This document shows, piece by piece, positions 53,559 to 62,968 of a stretch of 64,000 nt of DNA. Location: positions 1 to 64,000 of the forward strand of contig JAFMVE010000016.1 in the NCBI GenBank assembly GCA_025499705.1, written 5' to 3'. The notes under the pieces are model-generated. The model had not been told where the DNA came from, made no database searches, and saw nothing but the letters and a program-made list of their open reading frames with translations. Each line of letters opens with the position of its first letter. The stretch's first letter is position 1. The position numbers were made by a program, and so were the translations under genes. Source of the DNA: Carboxylicivirga caseinilyticus (GTDB taxonomy: Bacteria; Bacteroidota; Bacteroidia; Bacteroidales; Marinilabiliaceae).

Positions 53559-55175
53559 ATGAGCAACTTATCCCTTTTTCAACAATTTGCACCGAAAGTC
53601 CCTGAAAAATTCAAGGAGGGTAACAATGCGGTAATTTATACAAGAGTTTCATCGGCAGACCAGGAAGATAATACAAGTCTTGGTTCTCAGAAAAAGCATT
53701 GCGAAAAGTTTGCTGAACGAAGGGGATTAAATGTTGTAGGCTATTTTGGTGGGACTTACGAATCAGCCAAAACTGATGACCGTAAAGAATTCAACAAGAT
53801 GCTAACCTTTGTAAAGAGGTCAAAAAGCATTAATTACGTAATCGTATATTCTTATGAGCGCTTTTCTCGCTCAGGTATTAATGGAGCTTCTATTGCAAAT
53901 GACTTAATCAAAAAGCATGGGATTATTACATTAGCAGTTACGCAAGAATTAGACCCAACAACTCCTGCTGGCTCGTTCCAACAAAATATTCTTTTCCTTG
54001 TAGGGCAAATGGACAATGAATTGAGGCGAGATAAGGTAGTAACCGGAATGAAAGAACTGCTAATAAAAGGACATTGGGTTTGGGCTGCTCCAAGAGGTTA
54101 TACTGACCTCAATAAAGGAAAAGCAACTGAGCGTAATTTAGTAATAAATGACGAAGGTAAAATATTAAAGAAGGCTTTCGAATGGAAAGCATATAAACAA
54201 ACTCCTAATGCAGAAATATCTCGTAAATTAAAAACATTGGGTGTTGATATCTCTGAAAAAAGATTACACAACCTATTTACAAATCCGTTTTACTGTGGTT
54301 TAATTACAAGCAAAATGCTACCGGGTGAGGTTATTGAGGGTCGTCATGAACCAATGGTCACTCGTGATTTGTTTTTACAAGTAAATAATATTCGACAGGA
54401 AAATAGAGTTCATGGCTTTGTGCATGACAAAGACAATGAGAATCTGCCATTAAAAGTATTTACAAAGTGTGAGAAATGTGGAAAGCCAATGACCGGATAT
54501 TTGGTTAAAAAGAAAGGAATTTACTATTACAAATGCAGAACGAAAGGTTGCAGAGTGAATAAAAGTGCCAAATCATTGCACCAAATGTTTCAGAATTTAG
54601 TTTCTGCTTTTCATATCGACAAAGATGAGCAAGAAGTAATCAAGGTCGTACTATCAGAACAAATGAATGTATTTTTCAAATCGAAGAGTGAAGACTCAAA
54701 AAAACTAAAAGCTCAAAAAAGTGAAGTACAAAAGAAACTGGATGCAATCGAAGAAAGGTTTGTTATCGGAGAAATAGACCGTTCATTATATAATAAGTTT
54801 AAGCCTAAATTCGAGAAAGAAATTATCGAAATTGAGCAGGAATTAAATTCAATGGGCAATTATAGTTCGAACCTCAATAAAGCTTTGAAATTTGTCACTA
54901 AAATAAGTTCTAATTTATTGAATATGTGGGAATCACTTAGTATTGACAGTAAGAAAGTATTCCAAAAAATGCTATTCCCCGAAGGAATTTACTACAATCA
55001 CGAAAACAACCAAGTTCGAACCCCTCGTGTAAATTCTTTTTTCTCTCTAATCCCTGAACTGGCAAGGTACACAGAAGGACATAAAAAAGGGGATTTTATC
55101 AATAATGACAAAATCCCCGCTTTTGTGATCCCGAAGGGACTCTTTAAATTTCGTAATCTATTTTGTTTTAAATAG
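53559..55175 (+). CDS. Large serine recombinase (island integrase)
   Basis: This 538-residue site-specific recombinase has an N-terminal resolvase domain with the catalytic Ser in IYTRVSSADQEDNTS, the conserved Arg in YSYERFSRSG and LRRDKVVTGMK. The recombinase domain reads RGYTDLNKG...GVDISEKRLHNLFTNPFYCGLI. A zinc-ribbon (CEKCGKPMTG...CRTKGCR) and a long coiled coil (about 375-435) follow. These large enzymes integrate and excise elements without a tyrosine integrase. The last 25 residues overlap a 9-bp-stem hairpin and look unlike the family, so the end may be read-through. It most probably mobilises the 22.4-55.5 kb island. Confidence 0.93.
   Translation: MSNLSLFQQFAPKVPEKFKEGNNAVIYTRVSSADQEDNTSLGSQKKHCEKFAERRGLNVVGYFGGTYESAKTDDRKEFNKMLTFVKRSKSINYVIVYSYERFSRSGINGASIANDLIKKHGIITLAVTQELDPTTPAGSFQQNILFLVGQMDNELRRDKVVTGMKELLIKGHWVWAAPRGYTDLNKGKATERNLVINDEGKILKKAFEWKAYKQTPNAEISRKLKTLGVDISEKRLHNLFTNPFYCGLITSKMLPGEVIEGRHEPMVTRDLFLQVNNIRQENRVHGFVHDKDNENLPLKVFTKCEKCGKPMTGYLVKKKGIYYYKCRTKGCRVNKSAKSLHQMFQNLVSAFHIDKDEQEVIKVVLSEQMNVFFKSKSEDSKKLKAQKSEVQKKLDAIEERFVIGEIDRSLYNKFKPKFEKEIIEIEQELNSMGNYSSNLNKALKFVTKISSNLLNMWESLSIDSKKVFQKMLFPEGIYYNHENNQVRTPRVNSFFSLIPELARYTEGHKKGDFINNDKIPAFVIPKGLFKFRNLFCFK
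55083..55125. terminator. Terminator-like inverted repeat inside the recombinase 3' end
   Basis: GGGGATTTT (55089-55097) and AAAATCCCC (55110-55118) form a nine-base stem flanked by A and T runs on either side. It lies in the last 30 codons, which is an unusual place. Confidence 0.45.
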
Positions 55176-55401
55176 TTGTAAAGCACTTAAAATCAAGGTC
55201 TCGATATAGTCTCTTCTGATATTGAGAACTTTTGATTACAAATATACAATGAATGTATGCAATGTGAAAAAATACTTGGATTATATTTTAAAACCACCCT
55301 TTACTGATACAATTCTCCCCTTTACTTTCTACGCGGGCTTTGACAGTCTTAAAAATCAGGTTATTATTGAGTCTCATGTTATAACCTTAAATGTGACAAT
55401 T

Positions 55402-55530
55402 ATGAAAATTGGTTATGCAAGGGTAAATGGCAAATATCAGAATTTGGAGATGCAAATTGAAACATTGAATAAAACAGGTTGTACTAAAATCTTTCAGAGA
55501 ACAAAAAGTGTATTAAAAGAATGTCCGTAA
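55402..55530 (+). pseudogene. Resolvase N-terminal remnant
   Basis: A 42-residue frame starts MKIGYARVNGKYQNLEMQIE and ends KTGCTKIFQRTKSVLKECP. It is the first part of a small serine resolvase/invertase (normally about 190 residues), with the catalytic Ser replaced by Asn (YARVNGKYQ instead of YARVSTxxQ). Downstream frames do not continue it. It is dead by truncation and active-site loss. Confidence 0.7.
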
Positions 55531-55654
55531 CATGAGAAAATGGTTATTCTTTTATAGGAAATTGTACATTTGAATCAGTTTAAAAGGGTAATGCTTATGA
55601 TTGATAATAAGTAAAGAAAGAATCTGATTATTAATTTTTTATAAGTATCAATAA

Positions 55655-55662
55655 TAATTTTG
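55655..55662 (+). promoter_or_regulatory. -7 box of the GNAT-nitrilase operon
   Basis: TAATTTTG matches TAnnTTTG and precedes the ATG at 55684 by 22 bases. Confidence 0.5.
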
Positions 55663-55683
55663 TGTTAATAGATTATACTAAAT

Positions 55684-57210
55684 ATGGAAAAAATTGACAA
55701 TATAGAACTTGTTTATTTAAAACCAAGTGATTATGATGAATTAAAAAATGCAATGTTGGAGGCATATGCTAATTTACAAAATGCATACTGGAAGCCCAAC
55801 CATATTGACACATTAGTTGCTAAATTTCCTGAAGGGCAGGTAGTAATAAAAATAAATGATGAATTTGCTGGATGTGCGTTGTCAATAATTGTTGATTATG
55901 ATAAGTTTGATAATAAGCATACTTATAAAGAAATTACAGGCAATTACTCATTTGATACCCATACTAATGATGGAGATATATTATATGGCATAGATGTTTT
56001 TGTTCGCCCCAAGTTTCGAGGATTGAGACTTGGAAGAAGACTATATGATTATAGAAAGGAACTCTGTGAGAGATTAAATCTGAAAGGAATTGTTTTTGGA
56101 GGGCGAATCCCGAATTACTACAAATACATTTCAGACTTAACACCTAAAGAGTATATTGATAAAGTTAGAAGAAAAGAAATTCATGATCCAGTTCTTGACT
56201 TTCAGATGTCTAATGATTTTCATCCGGCTAAAGTATTAAAAGGATATTTAGAAGGCGATCACGAATCAAATGAGTACGCTGTATTATTAGAATGGGATAA
56301 TGTTTATTATGAAAAACCAACTAAGAAGGCGGCTATAAAAAAGAGTATTGTTCGATTAGGATTGGTCCAATGGCAAATGAGATTATATAAAGATTTACAT
56401 GAAGTTATGCAGCAAGCTGAATACTTTGTAGATGCAGTTTCTGGTTATAGAGCTGATTTTGCATTGTTTCCAGAATTTTTTAATGCTCCATTGATGGCAA
56501 AGGCAAATCATTTATCAGAACCTGATGCAATAAGATATTTAGCTCAATTTACATCTGAAATTGTTAATAAATTCTCGAAATTATCCATATCATATAATAT
56601 TAATATAATTACTGGCAGTATGCCAGAATTAATTGATAATGAGTTGTATAATGTTGGATATTTATGCAAGAGGGATGGAGGAGTTGAAAGATTTGAGAAA
56701 ATACATGTTACACCTGATGAAGCAAAGGTTTGGGGGTTACAAGGAGGAAATACATTAAAAACTTTTGATACAGATTGTGGTAAAATTGGAATCTTGATTT
56801 GTTATGATGTTGAGTTTCCTGAATTGAGTCGATTATTAGCTGATGATGGTATGGATATTCTTTTTGTACCATTTTTAACTGATACACAAAATGGTTATTC
56901 AAGAGTACGAAATTGTGCACAGGCAAGAGCAATTGAAAATGAATGTTTTGTTGCCATTGCTGGAAGTGTAGGGAATCTTCCAAAAGTTCATAATATGGAT
57001 ATTCAATATGCACAATCAATGGTATTTACACCATGTGATTTTTCATTTCCAACAAATGGTATAAAGGCAGAAGCAACGCCAAATACCGAAATGATATTGC
57101 TTGCTGATGTTGATATTAATTCTTTAAGAGAATTAAACCAGTTTGGAAGTGTAAGAAATTTAAAGGATAGAAGAACAGATATATTCAAATTAGAAAGAAA
57201 TAGTAAGTAA
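55684..57210 (+). CDS. GNAT acetyltransferase / carbon-nitrogen hydrolase fusion
   Basis: This 508-residue bifunctional protein has a GNAT N-acetyltransferase in about residues 8-200, with the acetyl-CoA loop VRPKFRGLRLGRRLYDYRK. A nitrilase-superfamily amidase occupies about 225-495, with the triad Glu264 (FPEFFNAPL), Lys339 (FEKIHVTPDEAK) and Cys373 (LICYDVEFPE). Such fusions are widespread, but their natural substrate is not established. It is followed 20 bases later by the giant transporter gene. Confidence 0.92.
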   Translation: MEKIDNIELVYLKPSDYDELKNAMLEAYANLQNAYWKPNHIDTLVAKFPEGQVVIKINDEFAGCALSIIVDYDKFDNKHTYKEITGNYSFDTHTNDGDILYGIDVFVRPKFRGLRLGRRLYDYRKELCERLNLKGIVFGGRIPNYYKYISDLTPKEYIDKVRRKEIHDPVLDFQMSNDFHPAKVLKGYLEGDHESNEYAVLLEWDNVYYEKPTKKAAIKKSIVRLGLVQWQMRLYKDLHEVMQQAEYFVDAVSGYRADFALFPEFFNAPLMAKANHLSEPDAIRYLAQFTSEIVNKFSKLSISYNINIITGSMPELIDNELYNVGYLCKRDGGVERFEKIHVTPDEAKVWGLQGGNTLKTFDTDCGKIGILICYDVEFPELSRLLADDGMDILFVPFLTDTQNGYSRVRNCAQARAIENECFVAIAGSVGNLPKVHNMDIQYAQSMVFTPCDFSFPTNGIKAEATPNTEMILLADVDINSLRELNQFGSVRNLKDRRTDIFKLERNSK

Positions 57211-57230
57211 GTTTTTAAGTTCTTAAGATT

Positions 57231-60200
57231 ATGGCTAAAGCTAAAAAATTTGGGACATTTAGTGGTGTTTTTACACCATCAATTTTGACCATTTTAGGTG
57301 TAATAATGTACCTAAGGTTTCCTGCCATAATCGGGCAGGCAGGTTTAATAAATACTATTGGAATAATAGTTATTGCACATATCATATCAATAACTACAAG
57401 TTTAAGTGTAGCCTCCCTTTCAACAGACAAACCTGTTCAAACAGGTGGAACATACTTTATGATTTCACGAAGTCTTGGGTTACCCATTGGAGGAACACTT
57501 GGATTAGCCTTGTTTGTAGGTCTATCATTTAGTGTGAGTCTTTATTTAATAGGTTTTGCAGAAAGTTTTCTTCAATATTGGGGTATGGATGTCAATATTA
57601 ATACCATTAGAATTACAGGTTCAATTGTATTATTTATTGTTACAACCATTACATTTATTAGTACTTCATTAGCAATTAAATCCCAATATTTTATTATGGC
57701 AGCAATTGGTCTGTCATTATTGTCTATTTTTTTAGGGAAACATGAGTTCGTTCCTGAAGCAGTACACTTGACTCCATTGGATAGCGCTGCTCCTTTTATG
57801 GTCTTATTCGGTATATTCTTCCCTGCTGTTACAGGCTTTGAAGCAGGGGTTTCTATGTCAGGTGATTTAAAAGATCCGAAAAAATCATTGCCCGTGGGTG
57901 CAATGTTGGCAGTAGGAATTGGGTTTGTTGTATATCTTGGTTTGGCATTATTTTATTCATTTACAGTAGATGCTAATGCTCTCGTAAACGATCCTCAAAT
58001 CCTATTTAAGATTTCATTGGTTCCTTCATTAGTAATTGCAGGAATATGGGGAGCAACTTTATCATCAGCGTTAGGAAGTATATTGGGGGCTCCAAGAATA
58101 CTTCAAGCTATTGCAATGGATAAAATTGCACCTCGTTTTTTATCAAAAGGAACAGGTAAAACGAATGAACCTAGAAATGCTCTACTACTTGCTTTTGTAA
58201 TAGCAGAAGCAGGTATTTTAATTGGAGAACTTGATCTTATAGCGCGTATTGTATCAATGTTTTTTATTACTACATACGGCTTCCTAAATTTGGCTTCTGC
58301 AATCGAAAGTTGGTCTAGTTCTGACTTTCGTCCTGCATTTAAAATCCCCCGATTTATTAGCTTAATTGGAGCTTTATCAGCCTTTATCGTTATGATCCTA
58401 TTGGATTTTCTGGCTCTGGCTGGGGCAACCATTGTATTAGGCTTGTTGTATTTTTATCTTCAGCGAAAAGAATTAATTCTTGAAAGTGGTGATGCGTGGA
58501 GCAGTTTTTGGACTAATATGGCAAAAAGGTCTTTACTTAAACTTAGTTATAGAAAGGATAATAAGAGAAATTGGAGGCCAAACATTATTCTATTTAGTGG
58601 TGGAGAGAAGGCTAGACCTCACTTAGTTGAATTAGGTATGGCATTAACCGGTAAATTAGGAGCATTAACTGACTTTAATTTATCAACCGGTAAAAGAGTT
58701 AACGTTACAGATATTAAAAAAGACTCTCAAAAAAAGAATAAAAGCAAAGGATATTTTGAACGAGAATTAAAATGCACAGATTTACCAGATGGAATAAAAA
58801 CTGTAACCAGTATTTATGGTTTTAGTGGATTTGAACCTAATACCGTTTTACTGGGTTGGACTAAGAACCTCGATAATACAGTTTTTCTAACTGAGATACT
58901 AAAAGATCTAAGGAAGAAAATGTTGAATGGCTTATTTCTTGATTATGATATAAATAAAGGGTTTGGCAATAAAGAAACAATTGATATTTGGTGGAACGGT
59001 AAAGGTTCTCACCTGTCATTATCTCTTAATATTCTACGATTTTTGTTGTCAGATTATCAATGGAGAGACGCATTTGTTCGAATAATTATCATAAATAATG
59101 ACACTGCTCTTGAAGATTCTATTTATCGAAACACTTATGCCTTACTTCAAGATAAACGTATGCAAGCGGAAGTAAAGGTTTTAAGTAACGATTTTGGAAC
59201 TAGAAAGCTTGAAGAAATAATACAAACTGAGTCGGCTAATACTGATTTATTATTTTTAGGTTTATCTCCTAAAGAAAAATCATACAAACCAGAGTATATT
59301 GAAAAAATTAATTCAATATGTCAGTTACCCTGCAGTGTATTAATTCTAAGTCCATCTCCAGAGTTTGAGGAAACAAATATTGTTGACAAATCTAAAAATA
59401 GTCCTTCATTAATTTCTTATGAAAATTTGGAATTGAGAGAACTTCCCTCAATTGATGTTAGTCTTTTAAAAAATAAGATTGAGAATCTTGATATTGAGTT
59501 GATGTCTATTGGTCAGGATTTTTATAGCAAAACATTCGTTGGATCTTTGCAGCAATTTAATACTTATTTAACAACATTAAAGGATTTAGTAACTCAGGTT
59601 CTTAAATCATATCGCAAAGATTTGAGTATTGCAAAAAGCTATGAGTATGAAAAAGTTGTGAGTAGATTTCAAACTGCCTTCTTAAAAAACACTTTAGATG
59701 TATTGAGGAATGAAAGTCTTCAGTATATGAAAGAAACTGAAAGTATTTTACAAAGAGGATTAAGTGATTTATTGACTAAACTTGGAAATTTTGTTTATGA
59801 ATCACCTGAGAATATCTCAATACCTTTTTCTTCATCAATAAATAAAAAACAAAAGCTTGTAAATTTCCCGTTAAGAAAAGCAATATCATTTTATTTCGAG
59901 TACGATTTAAAATCTAAAATTAATGACATATTATTTTCATTTGAGGAACAATCAAAAGACATTCATGAAGAATTGCGTAAGTTGATTTTTGCAACGAACG
60001 ATATTTTTGAAAAGGTTGATTTAGATCAAATAGTCGGAAATAATGAGCAAGTTTCTGAAATTGCTCAATTGCTCGAAGGATTCAATTCAGTTAAATCAAA
60101 AATAGAATTTAATGAAATCAGTTTGTTAAAGGAACTTCAAAATGAAATTCGTGAGATAGTTATAAGTTTAGCAAATGACCTCCAATCGCAAGAAAATATT

Positions 60201-62234
60201 AAACATGCTAAAAAGAAATACAAGCAAAGACCAATTTTAGCTGACGAAAATATAGACAGTTTTACTGAAAATTGGAGCCTTGGAATTCACCTTTTAAACA
60301 ATTCATTCTATTTCGATATTTTAGTTCTTTCAAAAAAAATTGTTTTTAGTAATATTATTAGTAAAGGAAGTATTAAGCTTTCTAAAATTGTAAATGAGCA
60401 ATTCTTTAATAAGCAAAGAATACTTATCGAAAATATTAGAAAAATAATAAATGACCCTAAAAGTGTAACAGAACCTGTACTTTTTGAAGAGAATTCAAAC
60501 CTTAAATCTCTCTTAAATGAATCTTACGAAAAGGCGGTATCTGTTTTTGATGATTTACCAGAGGAATACTTTTTGCCAGAAAAGGTTTATAAGGATGGTA
60601 AATTTATTCCTTTTAATGATTTTTCACAGGTTAATGTAGACTTGTATAAATCATCTAGGTATAACATAGATGTTTATTTTCATGAATCTCTTTATCGAGA
60701 AATTGAAGAGTTGGAATTTGCTATTCGAAATGCGATTATTGAATCAAAAGAAGCTAATAGTATGCAATTGTTTCATAGTAATAATACTCAGGAAGATTCA
60801 ATTGATTATGACAGAGAGATAGACAAAAAAATATTTCAAAAATTTTTAAAACAACTAGAACAAGATAATACAAAAATAGAAAAATTAATAGAGCGAATTA
60901 ATCGTTCAACAGACAACTATTTGAGCGATGCTTTTTCTAAGATATTTTCACATTCTATTGTTGACCTAGATAAGGATGGGCACTCTGATTATATGAGAAG
61001 CCAAAGTGGTGTAAGGTTATATAGAAATAAGATTAAAGAATTCATTAACAGGCATGTGAAAAGTGTTTTAGTCTTTATTTTAAACAGAAGTAGCAGAGGA
61101 ATTATTTTGTCAAAGAAATATCTGGAGGAAAAAACAAGTTCTGGAATTCAAACTAAGGAAATACTTGATTTGATAGACCAATTAGTCCCTGATCGTAAAT
61201 ATTATAATTCTATTCCTGTATTTTATAGAAACCTAATGAGTAGCAGTGCAAAAATTAGCGATGAATTTTGGATTACCAGAGAAGAAGAAATGAAAATTAT
61301 TAAGGACTCATTAAATAGACATAGAAAGGGATATGGTGGAGCTGTGTTTATTACAGGTGTTCATGGAGCTGGCAAATCTACAATCTCACGTTACGCTGTT
61401 AACCGATTGTTTAAGTCGCATAATGTAATCTGGATTAATGCACCGATTGAAGGTTCAAGTAACTCTGAAGTTTTATTGAATGAGATTAAAAAGCATACAG
61501 GTGAATTAGAAGATTTTTCCGGCATATTCAATAATCTTCCTTATGAGACAGTAATTGTATTTAATGATCTTGAACTATGGTGGGAACGAAGAAACGGAGG
61601 AGGAGAAGTCATTGATCAGATAATTGAATTAATAAAACTTTATAGTCAAAAAATATTTTTCATACTTAATATTAATACTTATGCGTATGATATTCTGAAG
61701 CAAATTTACCCTATTGAAGAATATAGTTTGGCAAACGTTAAGTGTGTTCCATTTAACTCTGCTGAGATACAACAAATGATCTTACAGAGACATAAATCAA
61801 GCGGCATAAATTTAACTTATATGGGAAAGCAAGAGCAATCTATTTCTCAATTAACATACTCGCTTTTATACAATCGTTATTTTACAATGAGTGATGGTAT
61901 TCCTGGAGTTGCAATTAATATTTGGAAAGCTAACATTAGAAGTCTTAACAATGATAATATTGAAATAAGAAAACCGCAGAAGATCAACTATGATGTGTTG
62001 TTTGATATGCCAAAAGAGTGGATGATTGTTTTGGCAATAATGATACATCACAAAAACATTGGAATTGAGAAGTTAGCTAGAATTACTAATTATACTTCTG
62101 ATAAAGCAAAACATATAATTTTCGCCTTGGAGAATTCGGGTTTAATTGTTAAAAAGTCAGAGGTGGTTTATACAATAGGTCGAAATATCGAACCGTTTGT
62201 GGTGGAAGTTTGTAAAACGAAAGGTTTAATTTAA
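57231..62234 (+). CDS. Giant SLC12-like cation-chloride cotransporter fused to a P-loop ATPase
   Basis: The fusion is 1667 residues long. Residues 1-420 are a 12-helix APC-superfamily permease of the SLC12 type: GTFSGVFTPSILTILGVIMYLRF, GGTYFMISRSLG, PAVTGFEAGVSMSGDLK. Residues about 430-710 resemble the SLC12 cytoplasmic domain (NIILFSGGEKARPHLVELGM; LLFLGLSPKEKSY). Residues about 730-1320 are mostly helical, with no known domain. Next comes an AAA/STAND-type ATPase: GVHGAGKST (Lys1382), Walker B TVIVFNDLELWW (Asp1446). A winged-helix-like end follows (about 1590-1660; GIEKLARITNYTSDKAKHIIFALENSGLI). Fused ATPase and permease suggest ATP- or ligand-gated ion cotransport. It is coupled to an MscS-like gene. 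Confidence 0.85.
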   Translation: MAKAKKFGTFSGVFTPSILTILGVIMYLRFPAIIGQAGLINTIGIIVIAHIISITTSLSVASLSTDKPVQTGGTYFMISRSLGLPIGGTLGLALFVGLSFSVSLYLIGFAESFLQYWGMDVNINTIRITGSIVLFIVTTITFISTSLAIKSQYFIMAAIGLSLLSIFLGKHEFVPEAVHLTPLDSAAPFMVLFGIFFPAVTGFEAGVSMSGDLKDPKKSLPVGAMLAVGIGFVVYLGLALFYSFTVDANALVNDPQILFKISLVPSLVIAGIWGATLSSALGSILGAPRILQAIAMDKIAPRFLSKGTGKTNEPRNALLLAFVIAEAGILIGELDLIARIVSMFFITTYGFLNLASAIESWSSSDFRPAFKIPRFISLIGALSAFIVMILLDFLALAGATIVLGLLYFYLQRKELILESGDAWSSFWTNMAKRSLLKLSYRKDNKRNWRPNIILFSGGEKARPHLVELGMALTGKLGALTDFNLSTGKRVNVTDIKKDSQKKNKSKGYFERELKCTDLPDGIKTVTSIYGFSGFEPNTVLLGWTKNLDNTVFLTEILKDLRKKMLNGLFLDYDINKGFGNKETIDIWWNGKGSHLSLSLNILRFLLSDYQWRDAFVRIIIINNDTALEDSIYRNTYALLQDKRMQAEVKVLSNDFGTRKLEEIIQTESANTDLLFLGLSPKEKSYKPEYIEKINSICQLPCSVLILSPSPEFEETNIVDKSKNSPSLISYENLELRELPSIDVSLLKNKIENLDIELMSIGQDFYSKTFVGSLQQFNTYLTTLKDLVTQVLKSYRKDLSIAKSYEYEKVVSRFQTAFLKNTLDVLRNESLQYMKETESILQRGLSDLLTKLGNFVYESPENISIPFSSSINKKQKLVNFPLRKAISFYFEYDLKSKINDILFSFEEQSKDIHEELRKLIFATNDIFEKVDLDQIVGNNEQVSEIAQLLEGFNSVKSKIEFNEISLLKELQNEIREIVISLANDLQSQENIKHAKKKYKQRPILADENIDSFTENWSLGIHLLNNSFYFDILVLSKKIVFSNIISKGSIKLSKIVNEQFFNKQRILIENIRKIINDPKSVTEPVLFEENSNLKSLLNESYEKAVSVFDDLPEEYFLPEKVYKDGKFIPFNDFSQVNVDLYKSSRYNIDVYFHESLYREIEELEFAIRNAIIESKEANSMQLFHSNNTQEDSIDYDREIDKKIFQKFLKQLEQDNTKIEKLIERINRSTDNYLSDAFSKIFSHSIVDLDKDGHSDYMRSQSGVRLYRNKIKEFINRHVKSVLVFILNRSSRGIILSKKYLEEKTSSGIQTKEILDLIDQLVPDRKYYNSIPVFYRNLMSSSAKISDEFWITREEEMKIIKDSLNRHRKGYGGAVFITGVHGAGKSTISRYAVNRLFKSHNVIWINAPIEGSSNSEVLLNEIKKHTGELEDFSGIFNNLPYETVIVFNDLELWWERRNGGGEVIDQIIELIKLYSQKIFFILNINTYAYDILKQIYPIEEYSLANVKCVPFNSAEIQQMILQRHKSSGINLTYMGKQEQSISQLTYSLLYNRYFTMSDGIPGVAINIWKANIRSLNNDNIEIRKPQKINYDVLFDMPKEWMIVLAIMIHHKNIGIEKLARITNYTSDKAKHIIFALENSGLIVKKSEVVYTIGRNIEPFVVEVCKTKGLI

Positions 62235-62246
62235 TTCTTTGTGAAA

Positions 62247-62957
62247 ATGATAGTCAGTTTTGTAATAGTATCAGCGGTTATTTTTGGCTTTTATAGGTTA
62301 CTAAATTTAGTTTTAAGCAAATCATCCCGTAAGCTTAAAATAAAATATCATTTAAAAGAAATTTTAATGATCTCTGAGTTAATGATATGGTTCTCACTGT
62401 TGGTTTGGATTGCCAAGGATTATTATGAAGTGCAAAATTATTTTGCACTAGCATCTATTCTGAGTGTTTTTCTTTTATTAATAATTCTACTATTTCCATT
62501 ATTGAAAAATTTAATTTCCGGAATTATTTTTAAATGGCAGAATAAAATAACGGAGGGTGTATTTATTGAAGCTGATGAGATAGTAGGTTTTGTAAAAAAG
62601 GCCGGGCATTTAAATATGGAAATTGAAGATAATCATGGAGATATTTATAATGTGTTGTACACAAAAATCAATCAAAAAACTATTTCTAAACCTAGTAATA
62701 ATCATAATCTTATTAAAACAACATTAACTTTTTCTTTTTCTACTTTTGTAAGTAAAAATGAAGTGCTTTCAAAGTTGAAACGTGAATTAATGAATACACC
62801 TTGGACAGCAGTATCACAACCTCCGATAATTGAAAGCTCCCAAATAACAGAAGGAACATTAACTATAGAGGTGGCTGTTTTTTTAATTGATCTGGTTTAT
62901 GTCGAAGATGTAAAATCTGCGGTTGATAATTATTTCAAGATGAATTCTGGTTTGTAA
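62247..62957 (+). CDS. MscS-like membrane protein
   Basis: This is a 236-residue protein from the ATG at 62247 (a GTG two codons earlier is possible). Three hydrophobic helices precede FPLLKNLISGIIFKWQNKITEGVFIEADEIVGFVKKAGHLNMEIEDNHGDIYNVLYTKI. That is the pore-lining helix and beta domain pattern of mechanosensitive MscS channels. It is a short form with a modest C-terminal domain. It follows the cotransporter-ATPase gene closely and suggests a joint role in osmotic or ionic balance. Confidence 0.75.
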   Translation: MIVSFVIVSAVIFGFYRLLNLVLSKSSRKLKIKYHLKEILMISELMIWFSLLVWIAKDYYEVQNYFALASILSVFLLLIILLFPLLKNLISGIIFKWQNKITEGVFIEADEIVGFVKKAGHLNMEIEDNHGDIYNVLYTKINQKTISKPSNNHNLIKTTLTFSFSTFVSKNEVLSKLKRELMNTPWTAVSQPPIIESSQITEGTLTIEVAVFLIDLVYVEDVKSAVDNYFKMNSGL

Positions 62958-62968
62958 TTAGTTGTATA

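Noticed and set aside
22357-55260. Direct repeats as attL/attR of the island
   Set aside because: I compared the two end regions by eye and found only short, imperfect resemblances (such as GTCCGAGATAT and GTCTCGATAT). None is convincing, so no attachment site is annotated.
55222-55401. Upstream extension of the resolvase remnant
   Set aside because: The 60 codons before MKIGYARV are unrelated to any resolvase and begin at a non-ATG codon; only the 42-residue piece is recognisable.
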